From CAZKWG01 sp964615375 (GTDB taxonomy: Bacteria; Myxococcota_A; UBA796; CAZKWG01), in NCBI GenBank assembly GCA_964615375.1, contig CAZTOW010000003.1, positions 276,661 to 340,660 on the forward strand: a DNA stretch of 64,000 nt. Reading direction: 5' to 3'. The position numbers and the translations under genes are program-made. Shown here piece by piece: positions 24,861-32,362 of the stretch (its first letter is position 1; each line of letters opens with the position of its first letter). Under the pieces are notes generated by a model that did not search any database, was not told the DNA's origin, and saw only the letters and a list, made by a program, of their open reading frames with translations.

Positions 24861-26669
24861 TCAGTAGGGGAAGAGCGGCGCGATCAGCACCTGACCCACG
24901 CCCCCGGTGTGGCCGGGCGCGCCCACCCCGAACTCGGGGAGGCTGAGCGGGTCGCTGTCCATGTCGTGAAGCCGGCCCAGCGCGGACCCCAGCTCGCTCG
25001 CCGAGTCGCCCTGGAGGATGAAGCTCGGGTCGAGGTCGCCCTCGCCGCCGCACCAGCTCGCCAGATCGTCGCCGATCCACCCGTAGACCGCGCCCTCGTT
25101 GTACACGGTGTTGCGGTTGGCGATCTCCACGCCGGGGGCGCCGACCAGCAGGAAGGTGAGCCCCTCGGTGGGGCCCGCCCCGAGGGCGGCGAAGTCCAGG
25201 AGCACGGAGGCGCCGAAGTGGTCGCCCGCGTCCACGCCGGTGCGGACGTTGAGGCCCGCGGGGTTGTAGGTGGGCAGCCCCACGGAGCTCCCCTCCAGGA
25301 TCATGACCTGGCCGCGCTCGTCCTCGCCGCTCTGGGGCGCGCCCACCAGCAGGTCCAGGTAGCCGTCGGACTGGCAGGGGTCCGACTCATTCCCGGAGAC
25401 GCCGGCGATCTGCAGGGCGCCGATCTCGCCGCGCAGCTCGCCGAGATCGATGCGCTCGCCGCAGTCGGGGGACCCCGCGCAGTCTCCGTCGAAGAACCAC
25501 AGCGAGGCGGCCCCGTCGTCGTCGGCGCTCACGATCAGATCGGTCGCCTCAGAGCCGGAGAGGTTGCCCGCCACCACCTTCGTCCCGAAGCCCTCGACGC
25601 CGTCGGGGGCGTCTACCGTGGTCCAGATCTCCTCGGGGGTGGCGCAGTCATCGGAGGACATGAACTTCAGGAAGCCCGCCGAGTTCGCCTCTGGCGCCCC
25701 CGCGACCACCACCGAGAGCGGTTCGCCCGGCTCCCAGGCCGCGTTGATGCCCGAGCCCTCCGCGCCCAGCGAGGCCCCCAGCCCGGCGTCCCCGCTCAGG
25801 CTCCCCACGATCGCGCTCGTGTTGATCGGCCCGCCCGAGGAGAGCCCCTCGGGCAAGGTGAGAAGGTAGAGCGTGCTCAACCCGGGCGCGCCCACCACGA
25901 GGGTCAGGGTCTCCTCGCCGCAGGTGGCGCCCACGCTGGCGATCGCGCCGCCGAGCAGCGCGCTGGTCTCCCCCGTCCAGTTGATCTGCGCGATCTCCGC
26001 GTCCGCGTCGTAGCTGAGGCTGTCCGGCCAGGGGCTCGCCGGCCAGTAGACCGCCGAGACGAGGCCCTCGTCCTCGGGCGCGCCGATGATCAGGCCATCC
26101 GAGGCGTTGATCGTGGCGTCTCCCACCAGGCTCCCGCCCGCCCCCAGCAGCACGCTGCCGAAGCCTCTGGCCCCGGTCTGCGAGGTGTCCTGGAGGATGT
26201 AGAAAGGCGCGCGGTCTGTGGCGGAGCCCATGTCCAGCTCGCCCGAGAGCATGCAGGACTGCGCCTCCTCGTAGGGGTCGCCGTCACAGTCGTTGAGGCG
26301 CCGATCATTGCAGGTCAGCGGCGCGCCCGGGTAGACGGTGCCGTCCTCGTCGTCGCAGTCGGTGGCGAGCTCCACCCAGCCCGCGCCCGGGTCCGTGCAG
26401 CTCGCGGTGGTCTCGCCGTCCGGGTCGCCGAAGCCGTCGCCGTCCAGATCCGCGTAGAACGTGAGCGGATCGACGGCGTCCTCGTCGATCTCGTCGTCGC
26501 AGTCCTGGTCGAGGCCGTCGCAGACCTCGGGCACGCCGGGGTGGACCTCGGGGTCGGTGTTGTCGCAGTCGTCGGGCCACGCGCTGCCGTCCCCGTCGGG
26601 GTCGAGCAGCTCCTCCTTCTGGTTGGAGCTCACCAGCGCGCAGCCGAGCAGCAGGCCGAGGATCACCAT
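24861..26669 (-). CDS. MopE/FG-GAP lipoprotein
   Basis: 602 residues. Lipobox ILGLLLGC at the N-terminus. Two MopE-type units follow (LDPDGDGSAWPDDCDN, YADLDGDGFGD, DCDDEDGTVYPG), then an FG-GAP-like region of about 450 residues with blades such as GFGSVLLGAGGSLVGDA, DLLVGAPQSGEDERGQ and FGASVLLDFA. Probably a surface propeller. Its ATG overlaps the stop of the upstream membrane-protein gene by 7 bp (ATGGTGA), and the flavoprotein follows 14 bp later. Confidence 0.75.
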   Translation of the reverse strand: MVILGLLLGCALVSSNQKEELLDPDGDGSAWPDDCDNTDPEVHPGVPEVCDGLDQDCDDEIDEDAVDPLTFYADLDGDGFGDPDGETTASCTDPGAGWVELATDCDDEDGTVYPGAPLTCNDRRLNDCDGDPYEEAQSCMLSGELDMGSATDRAPFYILQDTSQTGARGFGSVLLGAGGSLVGDATINASDGLIIGAPEDEGLVSAVYWPASPWPDSLSYDADAEIAQINWTGETSALLGGAIASVGATCGEETLTLVVGAPGLSTLYLLTLPEGLSSGGPINTSAIVGSLSGDAGLGASLGAEGSGINAAWEPGEPLSVVVAGAPEANSAGFLKFMSSDDCATPEEIWTTVDAPDGVEGFGTKVVAGNLSGSEATDLIVSADDDGAASLWFFDGDCAGSPDCGERIDLGELRGEIGALQIAGVSGNESDPCQSDGYLDLLVGAPQSGEDERGQVMILEGSSVGLPTYNPAGLNVRTGVDAGDHFGASVLLDFAALGAGPTEGLTFLLVGAPGVEIANRNTVYNEGAVYGWIGDDLASWCGGEGDLDPSFILQGDSASELGSALGRLHDMDSDPLSLPEFGVGAPGHTGGVGQVLIAPLFPY

Positions 26670-27580
26670 CGCACCACCAGCCCCACCGCGCCCAGCCCCA
26701 GCGCGAGCCCGCCCGTCACCTGACCGGCCACACCGAGCGCGTTGGTGCGCGTGACCAGCTGGTCGAACGCCGCGCGATCCTCCACCCCGACCCGCGGCTC
26801 CCCGGCGGCGATGGCCTCGCCGACCGCGTCCACCTGAGCCGCGCTGAGCAGCGCGCCGGCCCACAGCCCCGCCGAGACCAGGGCCACGCCGCCCGCCGCG
26901 CGCAGCAGCCGCCGCGGCTCGCGAGGCTCGTCGGGGGTCGGGGACGGGGTCGGGGAGGGGAGCGGCGCGGGCGTGGGCGGAGGGGCCAGGGCCATCGCCG
27001 GCAGCCCGGCGAGTCCGGTGGACAGGCCGCTCCAGCGCACCCCCCCGTCCGCGCCCACCAGCACGACCAGCGCGGGGCGATCGGCGGGCAGATCCGAGGA
27101 GGCCACCCCGTCCACCAGCAGGGTCAGGCCCGCGGGGGGCGTGACCGTGGCGCGCAGGGTGGTGGGCATGTGGCGCGCCATCGACAGCCAGGCCCGCAGC
27201 TCCCCGCCCGCGGGGGCCAGGTCCTGCGAGAGATCGGCCTCCGGCTGGACCTCCACCATGGCCCGCAGCGAGAGCAGCGCCCGCCCCTGCTCCTGGTCGA
27301 AGAAGGCGTCCAGCGCCTCCACCTCGTGGACCCGGGAGGCCAGGCGCGGGTCCGGGGGGGCGGCCAGGCAGCCCAGGCTCCCGCGCATCGCCGTCACGCT
27401 GGCCTTGAAGCCCACGGTGTCGATGGCCGCAAACGCCCGCTCGGCGGCGTCGATCTCGGCGCTGAGCTGCTCCGCGCTGGCCGGGCAGGCGGCCAGGGCG
27501 TCCAGGCCCCCGAACGCGAACAGGAGGGACGCCCCCGCGGCGGCTCGTGCGGCACAGCTCGGCGAGGCCCAGGTCATCAC
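26663..27580 (-). CDS. Exported protein with two C-terminal membrane helices, unknown
   Basis: 305 residues. A signal-like N-terminus (ASLLFAFGGLDALAACPASA), an Ala-rich helical domain to about residue 130, a strand-rich region (LTLLVDGVASSDLPADRP), a Pro-rich linker of PTPSPTPD type, and two hydrophobic segments (AAGGVALVSAGLWAGALL and the C-terminal GGLALGLGAVGLVV). This layout resembles myxobacterial PEGA-like surface-protein partners, but no family is certain. First gene of a coupled operon with the FG-GAP lipoprotein and flavoprotein. Confidence 0.5.
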   Translation of the reverse strand: MMTWASPSCAARAAAGASLLFAFGGLDALAACPASAEQLSAEIDAAERAFAAIDTVGFKASVTAMRGSLGCLAAPPDPRLASRVHEVEALDAFFDQEQGRALLSLRAMVEVQPEADLSQDLAPAGGELRAWLSMARHMPTTLRATVTPPAGLTLLVDGVASSDLPADRPALVVLVGADGGVRWSGLSTGLAGLPAMALAPPPTPAPLPSPTPSPTPDEPREPRRLLRAAGGVALVSAGLWAGALLSAAQVDAVGEAIAAGEPRVGVEDRAAFDQLVTRTNALGVAGQVTGGLALGLGAVGLVVRW

Positions 27581-27739
27581 GGGTCGAATCTACCGCGCGC
27601 TCGGAGCGCCTGTCCAGCCCGCCGCCCTGGCCCCGCCGCAGAGAGCAGGCTACAGGCGCAGAGCGCCGCCGAGGCGAGCCCGACGGAAGAGGAGGTCTCG
27701 AGGCCCCGTGGCACGCCTGAAACACCCCGAGCGCGGTCC

Positions 27740-29122
27740 ATGATCCCGGCGCTGGCCCTGCTCGCGCTCCAGGGGGCCTGCACGCGCGCCGACAAGGCCG
27801 ACGCGGGCGAGACGGGCGAGCCCGACTGCCTGCGGACCGCGACCCCGGCCAGCGCGGGAGATCCAGTGGTGGTGGAGTCTATCGCCGCCCACCCCGAGAT
27901 CGTCACGGTGCTGGTCGCGCGCTGGTGCCAGCTCGAGGAGGGCGAGACCTGGCTCAGCTGGGAGCTGGACGGGCAGACCTGGAGCTCGCCCGTCCGCGCG
28001 CATGCGGCGGGGGACGCGAGCGAGGTCGTGCTGGGGCTCCCCGCAGAGACGGCGCTCACCGTCACGCTGCATGCCCTGGTGGGCGACGAGGAGCACACCT
28101 GGACCTTCGAGCCCGCCAGCACGGGCGCGCTGCCCGTCGATCTGATCCCGCCCACGCTGACCATCCGCGACCCGGCGCGGGCGCGGACGGAGCCCTACCT
28201 GCTGACCAGCGTGAACGTGGGCCCCTACAACTTCTTCGGCCCCTGCTACGTGGTCATCCTGGACGCCCAGGGGCGGATCGTCTGGTACCGGGCCGTCGGC
28301 GGCAACCGGCTCACCCTCTTCCCCCGGGTGGCCCGCGCAGGCGATCACCTGATCTGGGACGCCACCACCTACTACACCTTCGACGAGGTCGAGCCGGGCG
28401 TGATCCGCGCCACCCTGGACCTGTCGCGCGAGGAGGAGACCCTGGTGCCCTTCCTGGGGCTCACCTTCGACGAGCTGCCCGACGGGCGCCTGCTGTTCGA
28501 CTACAACGTGGACGGCTTCCAATACTATCTGGCCACGCAGGACGAGGACGGCACCCAGACCTGGATCTGGGACTGTTACGGCTGGATGAAGGCCTACGTG
28601 GCGGACTACTGGGCCTGCGCGCCCAACACGGTGTTGTGGCGAGAGGAGACCAACACCGTGATCTGGTCCATGTTCCGCACCTCCACGGTGGTGGAGATCG
28701 ACCTGGAGACGGGGGAGATGTCCCGGCAGATGGGGCGCGTCCCCGGCGGCTGGATCTTCGACCCGCCCGAGTCCAACCTGATGCTCCAACACTACCCCAA
28801 CGTCACGGAGGCGGGGACCCTGCTGCTCACGACCCACGTCATGGACACGCCCGGTCTCCAGGTGATCCGGGAGTTCAGCCTGGACGACGAGGCCCGCACG
28901 CTCACCCAGGTCTGGAGCTACTCGCCCGAGTCCGGCCACTACGGCGAGTACGCCGGGGAGGCCCTGCGCCTGCCGAGCGGGGACACGCTCATCGGATTCG
29001 GCACCGACGGCGTGATCCAGGAGGTGACGAGCGAGGGGGAGGTGGTCTGGGAGCTGGACTGGTCCAACCACCTGACCGGCCACGCCACGCCCATCGCCGA
29101 TCTGTACGCGCTCTCGGGCTGA
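27740..29122 (+). CDS. Arylsulfotransferase-like lipoprotein
   Basis: 460 residues. Short lipoprotein leader (LLALQGAC), an Ig/FN3-like segment to about residue 130, and an ASST-superfamily propeller with YNFFGPCYVVILDAQGRIVW, LIWDATTYYTFDEVEPG, LFDYNVDGFQYYLA and a closing EYAGEALRLPSGDTLIGFGT. In related proteins one His acts in sulfate transfer; the equivalent here is not certain. Same architecture as the gene at 1-1285. Predicted outside the cytoplasm. Confidence 0.7.
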   Translation: MIPALALLALQGACTRADKADAGETGEPDCLRTATPASAGDPVVVESIAAHPEIVTVLVARWCQLEEGETWLSWELDGQTWSSPVRAHAAGDASEVVLGLPAETALTVTLHALVGDEEHTWTFEPASTGALPVDLIPPTLTIRDPARARTEPYLLTSVNVGPYNFFGPCYVVILDAQGRIVWYRAVGGNRLTLFPRVARAGDHLIWDATTYYTFDEVEPGVIRATLDLSREEETLVPFLGLTFDELPDGRLLFDYNVDGFQYYLATQDEDGTQTWIWDCYGWMKAYVADYWACAPNTVLWREETNTVIWSMFRTSTVVEIDLETGEMSRQMGRVPGGWIFDPPESNLMLQHYPNVTEAGTLLLTTHVMDTPGLQVIREFSLDDEARTLTQVWSYSPESGHYGEYAGEALRLPSGDTLIGFGTDGVIQEVTSEGEVVWELDWSNHLTGHATPIADLYALSG

Positions 29123-29131
29123 GCCGCCGAC

Positions 29132-29785
29132 TCAGCGCCAGGCGCCGTCCTCGTGGCGGAACTCGAAGTCCTGCTTGCGGTTGTTGGAGGGCCGGCGCGA
29201 GCGCCCCTCCAGCACGCACTGCTCCAGGTCCGTGGGCGTCTCCTTCAACTGGAAGTTGATGGTGACGGTGTCCAGGCTGGGGCGGTCCCGCTCGTGGACC
29301 ACGCCCAGCGTGTCGTAGCCCACGTAGTAGTCCACCGAGCCGGGCTCGGTCCCCGGCTTCGCCAGGGCGTCCAGCGCGGGCGTCGGGACGAAGACCGGCA
29401 CGCGCTCGTCGAGCGGGGCGGGCGCGCCGGTGGCGTCGCCCTCGCAGGCCACGTTGGCGCAGGAGACGACGAGGCGGCGCTCCTCGCGCGCCATGAGGAA
29501 GCCCTCGCGGGTCAGGCAGGAGGGGTCCAGATAGGAGGAGCCGCGGAAGAAGCGCGCGTCCTCCGCCGCGTCCGGCCAGAGCTCGCAGGTCTCCGGCGGG
29601 CCGTGCAGATCGAACCAGCGCTGGTCGGTGGGGCAGCAGCAGGCCCGGGCGCTGCGCTCCGGCGTGATGTAGCCGATGGAGACGGTGCGCCCCACCTGCC
29701 CCAGGCGCGCCTGCCCGATGGCCCTCAGCTCGTCATCGGAGGGGGCGCAGGCCGCGAGCCCCCCGAGCGCCAACCACCAGCGCAC
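29132..29785 (-). CDS. Cys-rich lipoprotein, unknown
   Basis: 217 residues. The GTG at 29785 has GGAGG about 5 bases upstream and gives the leader WWLALGGLAAC. Cysteines occur at ARACCCPTDQRW, PETCELW, DPSCLTRE and VSCANVACEGD, so disulfides or a metal site are likely. The end (FQLKETPTDLEQCVLEGRSR) is basic. No family recognised. It follows the gene at 29801 by 15 bp. Confidence 0.5.
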   Translation of the reverse strand: MRWWLALGGLAACAPSDDELRAIGQARLGQVGRTVSIGYITPERSARACCCPTDQRWFDLHGPPETCELWPDAAEDARFFRGSSYLDPSCLTREGFLMAREERRLVVSCANVACEGDATGAPAPLDERVPVFVPTPALDALAKPGTEPGSVDYYVGYDTLGVVHERDRPSLDTVTINFQLKETPTDLEQCVLEGRSRRPSNNRKQDFEFRHEDGAWR

Positions 29786-29800
29786 CGCTCCCTCCACAGG

Positions 29801-30310
29801 TCAGGGCTGCGCGCCCGGGGTCGGGGCGTTGGCCAGGGCCACCACGCTCGGCCAGGAGCTCTTCAGCAGGCGCTTGCGCAGGTCGGCGGCGTGGGGGCCG
29901 CTGAGCCCGGCGCGGGCGATCTCCAGCGCGACGCCCTCGGGCATCTTGCCGGTGCTGTCGGTGACCACGAAAGCCAGCCCGCGCAGGTTCGGGTTCACCA
30001 CCCAGCCCAGCAGCGCGGTCTTCGCCTCCTCGGCGTGGCCGGTCGCCAGGCAGCTCGTGGCGCGCACCGCCACCCAGGGCGGCATGGTGGCGTGCTCGGC
30101 CACGCTGATCAGCGTGGCGACGGGGTCCTTCGCCAGGGCCTCGACGTCCGCGCAGGGGGGCGGGGCGTCGCGCACGGAGAGGGCGCGCCAGACCGCGTCC
30201 TCCTCGGCGTTGGGGGTCCAGTCCGTGGACGTCTCCCCCGCGGAGGCGGCGCCGGTGAGGGCGAGGAGCAGCGTGACGAAGAGGGAGGATCGAAGAGCAG
30301 CAGCGATCAC
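29801..30310 (-). CDS. Periplasmic helical protein, unknown
   Basis: 169 residues. Signal peptide ending in GAASAGE. The mature part is helical with two cysteines (PPPCADVEALAKDP and ATSCLATGHAEEAK) and reads like HEAT-type helix pairs (VATLISVAEHATMPPWVAVR). Middle gene of the operon between the metalloprotease (9 bp gap) and the Cys-rich lipoprotein. Confidence 0.5.
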   Translation of the reverse strand: MIAAALRSSLFVTLLLALTGAASAGETSTDWTPNAEEDAVWRALSVRDAPPPCADVEALAKDPVATLISVAEHATMPPWVAVRATSCLATGHAEEAKTALLGWVVNPNLRGLAFVVTDSTGKMPEGVALEIARAGLSGPHAADLRKRLLKSSWPSVVALANAPTPGAQP

Positions 30311-30319
30311 GGGAGACTC

Positions 30320-31450
30320 CTAGCGGGTGCCGGTGTAGCGCATCTTCACGCTGACCTGATCGTCGGTCATGACCTCCTGGGCGACGCACTCCCGGAAGGT
30401 GCAGACGGGGTAGGGGAACATCAGGTTGTCCCCGAGGTCCTCCTCACACTCGGACATGCTGTCGCACTTCACCGTGTCGTCGAGCCCGTCCCAGTAGTTC
30501 CAGCCGTACTCGACCGGGTGGAAGAGGCCCATGTAGTGGCCGCACTCGTGGGCCAGCGTCTCGCCGAAGAGCCGGATGTCGTCGTCGCTGAACTCGCCGT
30601 CCCCGCCCGCGTTGGCGACCCAGGAGATGGCGATGGCGGCGCGCGGGGTGGCGGCGAGCGGGCCGGGGATGCTGCCGGTCACGCCGTAGAGGTAGTTGTC
30701 GCCGTCGATGGCCTCGCCGATGACCACCGTGATCTGGCGGCCGTCGGTGTCGTCGGCGATGCTCTCGTAGCCGGCGCCCGGCCCGGGGGTCGCCAGGTCC
30801 GCGTCGATGTCCGCCTCGGCGTACTCGACGTCCAGCTCGATGTCGTACATCGCCCAGATCTCGGCCCAGCGCTCCACGGCGCCCTCGACCCCGCGGACGA
30901 CCTCGTCGTCGTCCTTCATGCCCTCGGCGTAGACCAGGCGGACCCCCATCTTGCCGCTGCCGAAGGAGCCGTCGCGCTTGGCATTGACGACGACGTCCAG
31001 CTCGTCGGCCACGGAGTAGCCGCGGCGGTTGTAGGAGCCGAGGAAGACCTTCCAGGTCCCCTTGGACAGCTTGCCGTCGCCCTCCTTGATGGGCCAGTTG
31101 AAGTGGACGTCGTTGTACCAGGGGTAGATGGCCTCGGTGATGAAGGTGTCCTCACCGTACCAGTCCTCCCAGTCGAAGACCGTCTCGCCGTCGGGGTCCA
31201 CGACGTGGTCCACCGCCGGGTAGTTCTCGCCCTCGGCGGTCACCAGGAAGGCGGAGATCTCGTCGTCCACCTCGATCTCGACCTTGCCGAGATCGCCCTC
31301 GTCCAGGTCGAGGGTGTCCTTCTCCGTCTCGAGGGAGGGGAGCTCCTCGCCCTCACCCTCGCCTTCGCCCTCACCCTCACCGATGATGTCCTTGATGTCT
31401 CCCGGGCACCCGGCGAGCAGGAGGATGGGCCAGATCAGGAGCCGGGACAT
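30320..31450 (-). CDS. Zinc metalloprotease lipoprotein with Gly-Glu linker
   Basis: 376 residues. Lipobox ILLLAGC, a linker of GEGEGEG units, a beta-rich domain of about 150 residues (WKVFLGSYNRRGYSVADELD), and a metzincin-type active site HECGHYMGLFHP (His301, Glu302, His305, His311), which binds zinc through the three His. The layout fits M43/M12-like bacterial proteases exposed at the surface. GGAGG precedes the ATG at 31450. First gene of a tight three-gene operon with two unknown exported proteins, which may be its partners. Confidence 0.75.
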   Translation of the reverse strand: MSRLLIWPILLLAGCPGDIKDIIGEGEGEGEGEGEELPSLETEKDTLDLDEGDLGKVEIEVDDEISAFLVTAEGENYPAVDHVVDPDGETVFDWEDWYGEDTFITEAIYPWYNDVHFNWPIKEGDGKLSKGTWKVFLGSYNRRGYSVADELDVVVNAKRDGSFGSGKMGVRLVYAEGMKDDDEVVRGVEGAVERWAEIWAMYDIELDVEYAEADIDADLATPGPGAGYESIADDTDGRQITVVIGEAIDGDNYLYGVTGSIPGPLAATPRAAIAISWVANAGGDGEFSDDDIRLFGETLAHECGHYMGLFHPVEYGWNYWDGLDDTVKCDSMSECEEDLGDNLMFPYPVCTFRECVAQEVMTDDQVSVKMRYTGTR

Positions 31451-31519
31451 AGGAGCCTCCGAGGTGCGGGTCCCGAGGAACATAACCCCGGGCCGCCGGA
31501 TCGCGTCCAGGAATTGCGC

Positions 31520-32362
31520 TCAGGGGTGCGCGAGCGGGGTCCCCTCGGCCTCGCTCACGCCGTCATAGAGGTTGTAACGCCCTTCGCGCAGGAAGCCCAC
31601 CAGACAGAGCCCGGCGCGGGCGGCCAGGGCGACGGCCATGCTGCTGGGCGCGCCGAGGGCGGCCAGGGCGGGGATCCGCGCCACCACCGCCTTCTGGACG
31701 ATCTCGAAGCCCGCGCGCCCGCTGACCACCAGGACCCGGTCGTCGATGGGCAGCCGGTCCTGGAGCGTGCGCCAGCCGATGACCTTGTCCACGGCGTTGT
31801 GGCGCCCGACGTCCTCGCGCAGCACCTCCAGCTCGCCCTCGGGCGAGAACAGGGCGGCGGCGTGGAGCCCGCCGGTGTCCTGGAAGGTGCGCTGGGCCGC
31901 GCGCAGCGCCTCGGGCAGGCGCGTGAGCAGGTCGGGATCGGGCTCCCAGCGGCGCTCCAGCGGGGTGACGCGCTGAAAGATCCGGTCGAGCGCCTCCTTC
32001 CCGCAGATCCCACAGGCGCTGCTGGCGAAGCGGGCCCGCGCCGAGGCGCGCAGCAGCGGGACCCCGGCCGCCAGCCGCGCGTCCACCGTGTTGCCCCGCG
32101 GGGCGCCCGGGTCGTCCACCGAGGCCAGCGCGACGAGGTCGTCCGGCCCGTCGATGACGCCCTCCGACAGGAGCAGGCCCGCGGCGAGCTCGCGGTCGTG
32201 GCCCGGGGTGCGCAGGGTGACCAGCCAGCTGAGGCCCTCGACGCGGATCTCCAGGGGCTCCTCGACCGCGACGGGGTCCTCGTGCGAGTGTGTCAGGTGC
32301 GGGTGACCCTCATGCCTGCTCACATGGCGCACGAGGGCCGGGCGCGCGCCCGGGCCGCTCAT
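31520..32362 (-). CDS. fdhD: Formate dehydrogenase accessory sulfurtransferase
   Basis: 280 residues, the family length. FdhD carries sulfur from IscS to the molybdenum cofactor of formate dehydrogenases. The CxxC pair is Cys117 and Cys120 in SSACGICG; EPLEIRVEGL, NTVDARL and REDVGRHNAVDKVIGW are other family blocks. The ATG overlaps the TGA of the molybdoenzyme gene as ATGA, so the two are translated together, strongly implying that it serves that enzyme. Confidence 0.93.
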   Translation of the reverse strand: MSGPGARPALVRHVSRHEGHPHLTHSHEDPVAVEEPLEIRVEGLSWLVTLRTPGHDRELAAGLLLSEGVIDGPDDLVALASVDDPGAPRGNTVDARLAAGVPLLRASARARFASSACGICGKEALDRIFQRVTPLERRWEPDPDLLTRLPEALRAAQRTFQDTGGLHAAALFSPEGELEVLREDVGRHNAVDKVIGWRTLQDRLPIDDRVLVVSGRAGFEIVQKAVVARIPALAALGAPSSMAVALAARAGLCLVGFLREGRYNLYDGVSEAEGTPLAHP

